64,000 bases of DNA from NCBI RefSeq assembly GCF_900105475.1, contig NZ_LT629777.1:4650001-4714000 (forward strand), read 5' to 3'. This stretch comes from Pseudomonas asplenii. GTDB lineage: Bacteria > Pseudomonadota > Gammaproteobacteria > Pseudomonadales > Pseudomonadaceae. This document shows positions 26,983 through 36,300 of this stretch, in pieces. How positions within the stretch are numbered: position 1 is the stretch's first letter; each line of letters begins with the position of its first letter. Position numbers and translations under genes: made by a program. The notes below the pieces were generated by a model. That model searched no databases. It was not told the DNA's origin and saw only the letters and a program-made list of their open reading frames with translations.

Positions 26983-27918
26983 TCAGCTCAGTTCGAATTT
27001 TTTGCCGCGAGTGGTGTGGGTCACGAGGCGGTTGTAATCCGGTGTCTGGTCACCGACCACCTGCACCGCACCGTACTTCTCCAGGCTGATACGGCCACCG
27101 TACTCCTCGATGTGGTCGGAGCCCGGGTAGATTTTCACGAACGAAGGGACATAACGCGACGCGAAGCCCATGCGCATTTCCTGGGATTCGCCGCTGTGCG
27201 GGTAGGAGGCGTGCATCAGGGTCGACCAGAAAATGATGAACTGGCCGGCCTTCATGACCATCGGCACGGCGGCGGATTCGTCGGGCTTGAAGTTTTCGTC
27301 GATCTGCAACTGGCGATAGTCGTAGCCGAAGAAGCCGCGGCGTACACCGTCCTTGACCACCGAGCTGTTGTTGGCCTCGGGGTCGTAGCTCATGCGCTTG
27401 GTTTCGTCATAGTTCATGCTGTTCTGGGTGCCGGGGATGAACTGCAGGCAACCGTTGGCGATGGTGGCGTCGGTGAACGCGGTCCAGACCGTGATGGTGC
27501 CGCCGAAATCCTCGTGTTCCGGCCAGAGAATCTGTGGCTTGCCGGAGGCGTTGGCGAAGGTGTCGGCCTGGTGCCAGTCGGTACCTTCATCGCCTGGGTA
27601 TTTGGGGAAGAACTCGGTACGCCAGCACAGCACGTCCGGGCCGAGGATGCTTTCGACGCGGTCGCAGATCTGTGCACGGCAGATGTGCTCGGCGAGGAAA
27701 TCATCATCCAGGTGACGGTCGTAGTTGGCGATGTTGGTGCCAGCGGAAATGGCGTCCAGGTCCTGGTAGGCCGCCGCGCTACGGTCGAGCATGCGCAGGC
27801 GGGTGCGTTTCCAGGCTTCTTTCATTTCTTCCGGCGAATAGGCATCGAATGGGCCGATAAAACCGTTCTTTTCGAACGAGGCGCGTTCTTCCGGGGTCAA
27901 GGCGAATCGTTTACTCAC
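26983..27918 (-). CDS. syrB2: SyrB2-like Fe(II)/2-oxoglutarate halogenase (Thr to 4-Cl-Thr)
   Basis: Protein of 311 residues, closely matching SyrB2 (310 residues) as I recall it. It chlorinates the methyl group of L-Thr held on the SyrB1-type carrier. The iron motif reads His116-Gln-Ala118: Ala replaces the usual Asp/Glu ligand, leaving room for chloride, which separates halogenases from hydroxylases. The second iron ligand is His236 and Arg255 should bind 2-oxoglutarate. Numbering after about residue 185 is shifted by one because of an extra Ser in NNSSVV. The start is a GTG at 27918 with AGAGGA upstream; starting further upstream would overlap the syrB1-like gene, whose stop is only 16 bp away. 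Confidence 0.96.
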   Translation of the reverse strand: MSKRFALTPEERASFEKNGFIGPFDAYSPEEMKEAWKRTRLRMLDRSAAAYQDLDAISAGTNIANYDRHLDDDFLAEHICRAQICDRVESILGPDVLCWRTEFFPKYPGDEGTDWHQADTFANASGKPQILWPEHEDFGGTITVWTAFTDATIANGCLQFIPGTQNSMNYDETKRMSYDPEANNSSVVKDGVRRGFFGYDYRQLQIDENFKPDESAAVPMVMKAGQFIIFWSTLMHASYPHSGESQEMRMGFASRYVPSFVKIYPGSDHIEEYGGRISLEKYGAVQVVGDQTPDYNRLVTHTTRGKKFELS

Positions 27919-27934
27919 GGGTTTTTCCTCTCGG

Positions 27935-30001
27935 TCAGTGGGCTTGAGCAAGGTTGCGGGAGATGTAATCGGCCAAGACCTTGGCGGTCGCACCGTTCGC
28001 CAGGACACCGGGGTCGAGGCTGATCTGGAAGTGGCTCTTGAGTTTGTTCAGGGAGCGGATCAGGGCGAGGGACGTGCCGCCGAAATCGAAGAAGTCGTCG
28101 TTCAGACCGATGTGCTTCAGGCCCAGGTCCTCGTTCCACACCTTGAGCACCACCTGCTCGGGGCTCAGCAGCGTGTTGGAGATATAGTCGGCCAGAACCT
28201 TGGCGGTCGCGCCGTTCGCCAGCACACCGGGATCGAGGTTGATCTGGAAGTGGCTCTTGAGCTTGTTCAGCGAGCGGATCAGAGCCAGGGAGGTGCCGCC
28301 AAAATCGAAGAAATCGTCGTTCAGACCGATGTGCTTCAGGCCCAGGTCTTCGTTCCAGACTTTGAGTACGAACTGCTCGATGGCGCTGAGCCCCTGGGTG
28401 ACATCCGGCTGGGATGGGGTGTTGCCGGCGGTGTGCGAGGGCAGTTGTTGCTTGTCGATCTTGCCATGGGCGGTCACTGGCAGTTGCGCCAGTGCCAGGT
28501 AGGCTGAGGGGCGCATGTAGTCCGGCAGGCTGGCCGCGACCAGGGCGGCGACTTCGCCACGCGTCTGTTCGGTCCAGGCGCCGAGGCCTTGGCTGGGGAC
28601 TACATAGGCGATCAGGCGCAGGTCGCCATCGCCGTAGTCGTGCGCGCCGACATGGGCGGTGGCCACGCTCGGGCTGCTTTGCAGGCAGGCTTCGATCTCG
28701 CCCGGCTCGATGCGGAAGCCGCTGATCTTCAGTTGTTCGTCGCAACGGCCGGCGTAACGGTACTCGCCGTCGTCGCCCAGAATCAGCAGATCGCCGGTGC
28801 GGTAGGCGCGCGTCGAGCTACCGGGCAGCTGGATGAAACGTTCGGCGTTGAGGGCGCTGCGGTTCAGGTAGCCTTGGGCCACGCCAGCGCCTTCGATATA
28901 CAGCTCACCGGCCGTACCACGGGCCACGGGTACCTGGTGCTCGTCGAGCAGGCGCAGGCTCCAGCCGTCCAGCGGCTTGCCGACGGAGACGATCGCGTTG
29001 CTTTCCAGGTCCTGGCCCAGCACGCGTTTGAAGGTGCTGTGAACGGTCGCTTCGGTGATGCCGTACATGTTGATCAGTGCTGGCTTCTGGTCGCCATGCC
29101 GTGCGACCCAGGGGCGCAGTACGGTTGCCGGCAATGCTTCGCCACCGAAGACCACATAACGCAGGGCCAGCGGGGCCTTGCTGCCGCGATCGGCTTCCTC
29201 GAGGCCGCGGAAGGCCGAGGGGGTCTGGCTGAGCACGGTCACGCGCTGATCGGACAGCCACTGGCGCAGGGCGGCGGGGGAGCGGGAGATGTCATACGGA
29301 ACCACGCTGACCTGGCCACCGTGGGCCAGAGCCCCCCAGATTTCCCAGACCGAGAAGTCGAAACCGATGGAGTGGAACATCGACCAGACGTCCTGGGCGT
29401 TGAAACCATAGGCGCGTTGCGTGCTTTCCAGCAGACGGCTGACGTTGCCGTGGGCAACCTGGACCCCTTTGGGTTCACCAGTGGAGCCAGAGGTATAGAT
29501 GATGTAGGCGGTGGACTGCTCCGGGTCCCGGCGCTCGGTATCAGCGCTCAATTCCAGAGCCGGTGCCGACAGCAACTGATCAAGGGACAGCACGCGCAGG
29601 GAAGGGCTCTGCGGCAGGCTCGCGGCGTCGCCAATCACCAGGCTCAGGCCGCTGTCGCGCACGATGTGCTCGACACGCTTGCCTGGATATTGCGGATCGA
29701 CGGGGACATAGGCGCCGCCGGCCTTGAGGATGCCCAGCAGAGTGATGACCAGATCGGCGCTGCGTGGCAGGTACATGCCGACACGCAAGCCATCCTTCAC
29801 GCCTTCATGGCGCAGGCGCGCTGCCAGTTTCGACGAAAGCGCGTCGAGTTGGGCATAGCTCAATGTCCGAGTGGCATCGGACACTGCCGTGCGCTCGGGA
29901 AACTCACGGGCCCGGGCACTGAATATCTCATGCAGGAAAGCACCGGGCGTGAGAGGGGCTGACGCGGTGTTAACCGATTCGCCAGTGTTCTTGATCGGCA
30001 T
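27935..30001 (-). CDS. syrB1: SyrB1-like stand-alone Thr-activating NRPS with two carrier domains (A-T-T)
   Basis: Protein of 688 residues that activates Thr and holds it for the halogenase. The A domain (about 30-520, [11 protein letters not shown]) has code DFWSVGMVHK, a Thr type. Two T domains follow, each with FFDFGGTSL (Ser571 and Ser644); they repeat with a 73-residue period and are almost identical. Known SyrB1 is an A-T didomain, so the second carrier is an addition. There is no C domain: the residue is passed in trans by the SyrC-like protein. The ATG at 30001 has AGGAG about 10 nt upstream. The frame is open to 30187, but translation before 30001 resembles nothing and crosses the palindrome at 30158-30177. 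First gene of the leftward cassette. Confidence 0.94.
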   Translation of the reverse strand: MPIKNTGESVNTASAPLTPGAFLHEIFSARAREFPERTAVSDATRTLSYAQLDALSSKLAARLRHEGVKDGLRVGMYLPRSADLVITLLGILKAGGAYVPVDPQYPGKRVEHIVRDSGLSLVIGDAASLPQSPSLRVLSLDQLLSAPALELSADTERRDPEQSTAYIIYTSGSTGEPKGVQVAHGNVSRLLESTQRAYGFNAQDVWSMFHSIGFDFSVWEIWGALAHGGQVSVVPYDISRSPAALRQWLSDQRVTVLSQTPSAFRGLEEADRGSKAPLALRYVVFGGEALPATVLRPWVARHGDQKPALINMYGITEATVHSTFKRVLGQDLESNAIVSVGKPLDGWSLRLLDEHQVPVARGTAGELYIEGAGVAQGYLNRSALNAERFIQLPGSSTRAYRTGDLLILGDDGEYRYAGRCDEQLKISGFRIEPGEIEACLQSSPSVATAHVGAHDYGDGDLRLIAYVVPSQGLGAWTEQTRGEVAALVAASLPDYMRPSAYLALAQLPVTAHGKIDKQQLPSHTAGNTPSQPDVTQGLSAIEQFVLKVWNEDLGLKHIGLNDDFFDFGGTSLALIRSLNKLKSHFQINLDPGVLANGATAKVLADYISNTLLSPEQVVLKVWNEDLGLKHIGLNDDFFDFGGTSLALIRSLNKLKSHFQISLDPGVLANGATAKVLADYISRNLAQAH
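27958..28376 (-). repeat. Tandem 219-bp repeat encoding the duplicated carrier domains
   Basis: Two direct copies, about 27958-28157 and 28177-28376, have an exact 219-bp offset (73 codons). Most differences are synonymous, and one visible amino-acid change is Asn to Ser in QINLDP/QISLDP. This fits a duplication followed by purifying selection or repeated gene conversion. Confidence 0.92.
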
Positions 30002-30157
30002 GACTAACGCTCCTGTGTAGTAACCAGGTGCAGCGCATTGGCGCCTTGACGAATTGCGCTGCACTTGAGGCAGACCTGCGGCCTGGAGGATCCATTCAAG
30101 AAAGAGCCGGCACGATCCGCAGTGGCCGCATTTCAGCATCGACCGGTTGCCGACGTC

Positions 30158-30177
30158 TGTCGCGGGAAATAGGGACA
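30158..30177. promoter_or_regulatory. syr-syp box, syrB1-proximal
   Basis: TGTCgcgggaaataggGACA has the 20-bp TGTC-3-6-3-GACA architecture. It lies about 157 bp upstream of the syrB1-like start. Within the half-sites gcg and agg each differ by one base from the recalled ccg/cgg consensus. Confidence 0.72.
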
Positions 30178-30206
30178 AAAGCGTCACTGGCGCAATACGT
30201 GATCTC

Positions 30207-30226
30207 TGTCCCTGTTTGCGGTGACA
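30207..30226. promoter_or_regulatory. syr-syp box, syrP-proximal
   Basis: TGTCcctgtttgcggtGACA fits the same 20-bp pattern. It lies about 105 bp upstream of the syrP-like start and would control the hydroxylase/exporter genes and possibly the peptin synthetases behind them. Confidence 0.72.
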
Positions 30227-30331
30227 GACAGCTCCCTGCCATCGGTGTTTTTATCCTTGCGCGGCGGAGGGTCCGATGGGGGCTCGCGCCGTACAACGTG
30301 GATGTGAGGGGCCGTGGTCCAGGAGTTTTTC

Positions 30332-31393
30332 ATGAGTCTTCAAGCTAACGCTGCGTCGGTTATCACCGCTGACGAAATGCCGGGTTCGCCGGCCTGGCCT
30401 GACGGGGTGGGCGACCCCTCGGTGCGTCTGTCCTTTCTGGCCGCCGGCATGAGCCTGCCGGTGGTGATTGAACCCGTCGCGACCGGCCTGGATCCGGCCC
30501 TGTGGGCATCCGCGCAACGCGAGGCGATCGAGTCGTTGCTGCGCCGCTACGGTGCGGTGCTGTTCCGTGGGTTCGACCTGCGTTCGGTCGAGGCCTTCGA
30601 AACCTTTGCCGAGGCACTCTCGCCTGGCCTGCATGGCAGTTATGGCGACCTGCCAAAGAAGGAAGGGGGGCGCAATGTCTATCGCTCCACGCCTTATCCC
30701 GAGCGCGAGATGATCCTTTACCACAACGAAAGCTCGCACCTGGAAAGCTGGCCGCGCAAGCAATGGTTCTTTTGCGAGCAACCTTCGCGGGTCGGTGGGG
30801 CGACGCCGCTGGCGGATATCAGGCAAGTGCTCGAGCGTCTGCCGGCCGAGGTGGTCGAGCGCTTCGAAAGCAAGGGCCTGATGTACAGCCGCACCTTTAC
30901 CGCAGGCGTCGAACCGAGCTGGGAATCGTTCTTTGGTACCACCGAGCGTGCGGTGGTCGAACAGCGCTGCCGCGAGCAGGGCACCGATTTCGAATGGCTC
31001 GATGCCGACACCTTGCAGATCCGCACCCAGTGTCCGGCGGTGATCATCCATCCGTTCACAGGCGAACGTTGCTTCTTCAATCAGGTGCAACTGCATCACC
31101 CGTTCTGTCTGGGCGAGGAAATGCGCGAGGACCTGCTCGATATGTTCGGTGCCGACCGCCTGCCACGGCTGGTCAGCTATGGCGACGGCTCACCGATCGA
31201 AGACTCGGTCATGGCCCTGATCGGCGAGGCCTACGAGGACTGCGCGGTGCGCTTCGACTGGCGCAAGGGGGATGTGGTGATGCTCGACAACATGCTCGCC
31301 GCCCATGCCCGGGATCCCTACGAAGAACCACGGCTGATCGTTGTCGCCATGGGCGAAATGACTGTTCGGGACGACGTATGGAAACCGGCGTGA
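30332..31393 (+). CDS. syrP: SyrP-like aspartate beta-hydroxylase (Fe(II)/2-oxoglutarate)
   Basis: Protein of 353 residues, TauD/TfdA fold, which hydroxylates carrier-bound Asp to 3-hydroxy-Asp in the syringomycin family. Iron ligands are His131-Asn-Glu133 (an HxE variant normal for this subgroup) and His325; Arg334 should bind 2-oxoglutarate. The conserved YRSTPYP and QLHHPFCL stretches are present. The ATG at 30332 has AGGAG 7 nt upstream; a GTG at 30314 precedes that site and was rejected. No Asp-activating module is visible in the window; it should be module 8 of the mycin line, off the left edge. The gene is divergent from the chlorination cassette and lies 77 bp upstream of the exporter. 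Confidence 0.92.
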   Translation: MSLQANAASVITADEMPGSPAWPDGVGDPSVRLSFLAAGMSLPVVIEPVATGLDPALWASAQREAIESLLRRYGAVLFRGFDLRSVEAFETFAEALSPGLHGSYGDLPKKEGGRNVYRSTPYPEREMILYHNESSHLESWPRKQWFFCEQPSRVGGATPLADIRQVLERLPAEVVERFESKGLMYSRTFTAGVEPSWESFFGTTERAVVEQRCREQGTDFEWLDADTLQIRTQCPAVIIHPFTGERCFFNQVQLHHPFCLGEEMREDLLDMFGADRLPRLVSYGDGSPIEDSVMALIGEAYEDCAVRFDWRKGDVVMLDNMLAAHARDPYEEPRLIVVAMGEMTVRDDVWKPA

Positions 31394-31470
31394 GCGATCT
31401 CGAACCGGGTAACCCGGCACTTTCAATGGCCGGCCAGCGAGCGGGCGAATGCATTCAAGGACAGTCAGCA

Positions 31471-33177
31471 ATGAAAAACGAGCAAGAGAAGAAGACCAAA
31501 CCTGGCTCGGTCATGGGGCTGATGTGGCGTAATCATCCCTGGTTGACGCTATTCACCCTGGTGACCGGGGTCGTCAGTGGCGTGGCCTCTATCGCGGTGA
31601 TCAATGTGATCAACCAGGCGATTCATGAGGAGACCTTCCAATGGCAGTCGGTTTACTGGTTCGTCGGTCTTAGCGCCGTGGCGTTGCTGTTTCGTAACGG
31701 CTCCGCGCTGTTTCCGGCCTACGTCAGCATGCGCATCATGACCCGCCTGCGTATTGCCCTGTGTCGCAAGATTCTGGTGACGCCCCTGGAAGAGGTCGAT
31801 CGCCGGGGCGCCCCGAATGTCCTGACCCTGCTCACCAGCGATATCCCGCAATTGAACAGTACCCTGGTCATCATGCCGTCGGTGCTGGTGGAATCGGCGG
31901 TGTTCCTGTTCGGTATCGCCTATCTTGCGTACCTGTCCTGGGTGGCGTTTGCGCTGACCATGGGGCTGATCGTGCTGGGCGTCCTGTTGTACGTGGGTTT
32001 TTTCCTGGGGGGCATGAGCGTCACGAACAAGGTGCGTGACGAATTCACCGCCTTCAACGAATACACCCACGCTCTGGTATTCGGTCTCAAGGAACTCAAG
32101 CTCAACGGTATTCGTCGCCGCTGGTTCAGTCGATCGGCGATCGAGGAGTCCTCGACCAAGGTCGCGCGCTACAACTATCTCGAGCGGCTCTGGTACACCG
32201 CCGCCGACAACGTCGGTCAATTGACCTTGTCGTTGATGATCGGTTGCCTGCTGTTCGTTGCTCCCCAGCTGGGGGCGATCGATGCCAAGACCATGAGCGC
32301 CAGCGTGCTGGCCGTGTTGTACATCATGGGACCGCTGGCCCTGCTGGTCAGCGCCATGCCGATGCTGGCCCAGGGACGTATCGCCAGTGCCCGACTGGCG
32401 GAGTTCGGTTTCTCCATCAGCGATCCGCATCCCGAGCCGGAAGCTCTCGCCAGTGAAAGTGCCAATGTCCTGTTCCTGGATCACAAGAAGTCCTGGGAAA
32501 CCATCCAGTTGCAGAGCGTACGGATGAATTACCTGGACCCGATCACCGAGTCCGGTTTTGCCCTTGGGCCCATCGACCTGACGATACATGCCGGTGAGTT
32601 GATCTATATCGTCGGTGGCAACGGCTGTGGCAAGAGCACCCTGGCCAAGGTCCTCAGCGGTCTCTATATCCCGCAGGAAGGGCAGGTGCTGCTCGACGGC
32701 AAAGTGATCACCGAAGGGTCGCGCAACCACTACCGCGATCTGTTCTCCGCGGTGTTCTCCGACTTCCATCTGTTCAACCGGCTGATTGGCCCGGACGAGC
32801 AGGAAGACGCCAGCACCGACCTCGCGCAGAAGTATCTGGCGACCCTGGGCCTGGCAGACAAGATCAAGATCGAGGGGCTGGGTTATTCGACCACCACAGC
32901 CCTGTCTTACGGCCAGCAGAAACGCCTGGCTCTGGTCTGCGCCTACATGGAAGACCGTCCGATCTACCTGCTGGACGAATGGGCTGCGGATCAGGATCCG
33001 CCGTTCAAGCGGTTCTTCTACGAAGAGCTGCTGCCGGACCTCAAGCGCCGTGGCAAGACGGTGCTGATCATCACTCACGATGACCAGTACTTCCAACTGG
33101 CCGATCGCATCATCAAGTTGGTCGACGGGCACATCGTCTCCGACGTGAATTGTTCGGTACAGGGCAAGCGCGCCTGA
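31471..33177 (+). CDS. syrD: SyrD-like ABC exporter of lipopeptides (fused membrane and ATPase domains)
   Basis: Protein of 568 residues of the cyclic-peptide-export ABC family, a half-transporter expected to dimerise in the inner membrane. The first 310 or so residues carry about six membrane helices. The ATPase domain has Walker A GGNGCGKST (382-390), signature LSYGQQ (478-483) and Walker B IYLLDE (498-503). The ATG at 31471 has AAGGA about 11 nt upstream; a longer frame entering from the syrP-like gene is an out-of-frame read-through. The location upstream of the peptin synthetase and downstream of syrP suggests one transcript. It may export the mycin, the peptin or both. Confidence 0.93.
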   Translation: MKNEQEKKTKPGSVMGLMWRNHPWLTLFTLVTGVVSGVASIAVINVINQAIHEETFQWQSVYWFVGLSAVALLFRNGSALFPAYVSMRIMTRLRIALCRKILVTPLEEVDRRGAPNVLTLLTSDIPQLNSTLVIMPSVLVESAVFLFGIAYLAYLSWVAFALTMGLIVLGVLLYVGFFLGGMSVTNKVRDEFTAFNEYTHALVFGLKELKLNGIRRRWFSRSAIEESSTKVARYNYLERLWYTAADNVGQLTLSLMIGCLLFVAPQLGAIDAKTMSASVLAVLYIMGPLALLVSAMPMLAQGRIASARLAEFGFSISDPHPEPEALASESANVLFLDHKKSWETIQLQSVRMNYLDPITESGFALGPIDLTIHAGELIYIVGGNGCGKSTLAKVLSGLYIPQEGQVLLDGKVITEGSRNHYRDLFSAVFSDFHLFNRLIGPDEQEDASTDLAQKYLATLGLADKIKIEGLGYSTTTALSYGQQKRLALVCAYMEDRPIYLLDEWAADQDPPFKRFFYEELLPDLKRRGKTVLIITHDDQYFQLADRIIKLVDGHIVSDVNCSVQGKRA

Positions 33178-33199
33178 ATTCCAGCGTTTCCTGAGGTTT

Positions 33200-33246
33200 C
33201 CAGGGGCAGCCCCTCGCCGGTTTGAGCGAGGTCGCCGGCCCCCTGG
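33200..33246 (+). other. Two-part stem-loop between the exporter and the peptin NRPS
   Basis: CCAGGGG (33200-33206) pairs with CCCCTGG (33240-33246), and inside it CCTCGC (33212-33217) pairs with GCGAGG (33226-33231) around an 8-base loop. No T-tract follows, so it is probably not an intrinsic terminator. It may set transcript stability or partial read-through into the 16-kb synthetase gene. The rest of this 139-base gap shows no syr-syp palindrome. Confidence 0.55.
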
Positions 33247-33316
33247 ATCAGATCCAACTCCCAGCTGTCGCCGCCTTTTGAGCGTGGTGAGGCTGACCCT
33301 TTGCGAGAAGAAATGT

Positions 33317-36300
33317 ATGGCGTTTGCCCTGACCGCTGCCCAACGCAATATCTGGCTGGACCAGATGACCCGAGGCGACTCACCGCTGTACAACATCGGT
33401 GGCTATCTGGATATCGACGGGCCCCTCGACCCTGACATGTTCCAGCGGTCGGTGGACCTGCTGATGCAAAAGCACGATGCCCTGCGCATGGTCTTGCTCG
33501 ATCAGCGTGACGAGGAGGGCGCGCCGCTGCAGTCCTTCGTCGAAACCCTGCCGATGTGCGTGGCACCGATCGACATGCAGGGTGAGTCGGATCCTCGGCA
33601 GGCCGCCCAGGACTGGATGCAGCGCCAGATCGAGACGGTCTTCGAAATGCGCGGCGGTCCGTTGTTCCGCCTCCATTTGCTCAAGCTTGAAGAGCGGCGC
33701 TTCTACTTTGTCATACACGCTCACCATATCGTGCTCGACGGCTGGGCGATCGACGGGCTCTTCTCGTCCGTCAGTCAGATTTACAACGCACTGCTCGAGG
33801 AGCGCACGCCCGACCTGGAGTCGCCATCCTATGTCGACTTCATCGAGGACGACCACGCTTACCGCCAGTCGCCGCGTTTTGCCCACGACCAGGCCTACTG
33901 GCTGGAAAAGTACAGCGATCTTCCCGAGCCCTTGCTGGCTCCCCGCGATCTCCAGGCCCATGGCGAGGCCTCGATCCGCAGTGGTCATTTCACCTGCGGT
34001 TTTGCCCGGCACTTTGATGTCAGCATCGACGAGCTGGCCCAGAGCCTGCAAGCCTCGCGCTTCCACGTCCTGCTGGCGGTGCTGTATGTCTATTTCACCC
34101 GGATTCATTCGCGTGATGAGCTGGTGGTCGGCGTACCGATCCTCAACCGTTCCAATGCCAAGTTCAAGAAGACCCTGGGTTTGTTTACCCAACTCAGTGC
34201 GGTGCGCCTGCGATTTGATGCTGACCTGACGTTCGCCGAATTGGTGCAGGGCATCTGTCGGGCGGTCAAGCAGGATTACCGCAACCAGCGTTTCCCGCTC
34301 AGCGATCTCAACCGCTTGCTCGAACTGCGTCGTACCAACCGTCTGCAGTTGTTCGACCTGACATTTTCCTACGAGCCGCACAATTATCTGATCCAGTTCG
34401 GTCAGTCGAACGCCCGAGTGTTCAAGTCTTCGAATGACCATGAACAGACGCCGCTGGCGATCCACCTGCGCACCAACCTCTACGACAATGAGTCGCGGCT
34501 GCACTACATCTACAACGAGGCGTATTTCCAGGCCGACGAGATCGAGCCGATGGCCGAGCGTCTGCAGCATGTGCTGGACCAGGGCCTGGCGAATCAACAA
34601 TTGCCCGTGCGTGCATTCTCGGTGCTCAACGCCCGCGATGCCTCGCAATTGCAGACGTGGAATGCCGGCCAACAGCAGTTCGCCCAGGCCCAGACGATCC
34701 ATCAGCAGTTCGAAGCCCGCGCCGCCGAACGGCCAGAGGCCGTGGCGCTGGTGTACCAGGATGAAAGCCTGACCTACGGTGAACTCAACGCCCGCGCCAA
34801 CCAGGTTGCCCATCGCCTGCTGGCCCTGGGCGTGCGCCCGGACGACCGGGTGGCGATCTGCGTCGAGCGCGGTCTGGCGATGATCGTCGGCCTGCTCGGT
34901 ATCCTCAAGTCCGGCGCCGGTTACGTGCCGCTGGATCCGGCCTATCCCCGTGAGCGCCTGGCCTACACCCTGGACGACAGCGCCCCGGTGGCCTTGCTGA
35001 GCCAACACGCGGTGCGCGAGGCGTTGCCGTCGGTGGATCTGCCGCTGATCAATCTCGACGATAGCGATCTGCAGGACGAATCCGTGCAGAATCCGCAGGT
35101 GCCGGGGCTGACGCCAGCGAACCTGGCCTATGTGATCTACACCTCCGGCTCCACCGGACTGCCGAAAGGGGTGATGGTCGAGCACCGGAATGTCGCGCGG
35201 CTGTTTTCGGCAACCGACCACTGGTTCGGCTTCAATGCGCAGGACACCTGGGCGCTGTTCCACTCGTTCGCCTTCGACTTCTCGGTCTGGGAAATCTGGG
35301 GTGCGCTGCTGCATGGTGGTCGCTTGCTGATCGTGCCGCAACTGGTCAGCCGCTCGCCGCAGGATTGCTACGCCCTGTTGTGCAGCGCCGGTGTGACGGT
35401 GCTCAACCAGACGCCTAGCGCGTTCCGCCAGTTGATTGCGGCCCAGGGCGAGAAGGGCCAGGCTCATGCGCTGCGCCAGGTGATTTTTGGCGGTGAGGCG
35501 CTGGACACGGCGATGCTCAAGCCCTGGTATGCCCGAGAAGTGAACGCCAGTACGCAGCTGGTGAACATGTACGGCATCACCGAAACCACGGTACATGTGA
35601 CCTATTACCCGATACAGGCCGAAGATGCCCAGCGTGTGGGCGCCAGCCCGATTGGCAAGCGGATTCCCGACCTGCGGCTGTACCTGCTCGATGGTTATGG
35701 ACATCCGGTACCGCCTGGCATGGTGGGAGAGTTGTATGTCGGTGGTGCGGGCGTGGCCCGGGGATATCTCAATCGTGAGGTGTTGAACGCCGAGCGTTTC
35801 CTCGACGATCCGTTCAGTCGCGAGCCGAATGCGCGGATGTACCGCACCGGCGACCTTGGTCGCTGGCTGGCTGATGGCAGCCTGGAATACCTGGGCCGTA
35901 ACGACGAACAGGTGAAGATTCGCGGTTTCCGGATCGAGCTGGGCGAAATCGAGGCGCAACTTGCCGCCTGCGAGGGCGTGCGCGATGCCGTGGTGCTGGT
36001 GCGCGAGGACGAGCCGGGCGACAAGCGTCTGGTGGCCTACGTCATTGCTGCCGCCGGCATCGAGCTGGACGCGGCACAACTGCGTGACCAACTGCGCCTG
36101 ACACTGGCCGAATACATGCTGCCGAGTGCCTTCGTCAGCCTGCAAGCCTTGCCGCTGACCGCCAACGGCAAGCTCGATCGCAAGGCACTTCCCGCGCCAG
36201 CGGCCCAGGCCTATGCACGGCGTGAGTACGTGGCCCCCGAGGGCACGGTGGAAGTGACTCTGGCCGGATTGTGGGCCGAGTTGCTGGGCGTGGATAAGGT

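Larger units (their letters stand above)
30002..30331. promoter_or_regulatory. Divergent control region between the syrB1-like and syrP-like genes
   Basis: These 330 bases contain no credible gene. They hold two syr-syp-like palindromes (30158-30177 and 30207-30226), whose centres are 49 bp apart, and ribosome sites for both flanking genes: AGGAG before the ATG at 30001 on the minus strand and AGGAG at 30321-30325 on the plus strand. The layout suggests one site for each direction. Confidence 0.7.

Noticed and set aside
30002..30187. Extension of the syrB1-like frame to 30187
   Set aside because: The extension has no similarity to A domains and would include one syr-syp box; the ATG at 30001 has an ideal AGGAG.
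31405..31417. Small palindrome CCGGGTAACCCGG between the syrP- and syrD-like genes
   Set aside because: A stem of about 5 bp with a tiny loop and no T-tract is expected by chance in this GC-rich DNA. I see no reason to call a terminator between co-oriented genes 77 bp apart.
30502..31470. Long read-through frame joining the syrP region to the ABC exporter
   Set aside because: The first part is the wrong frame of the syrP-like gene. The exporter begins at the ATG at 31471 with AAGGA upstream, which matches the SyrD family length.
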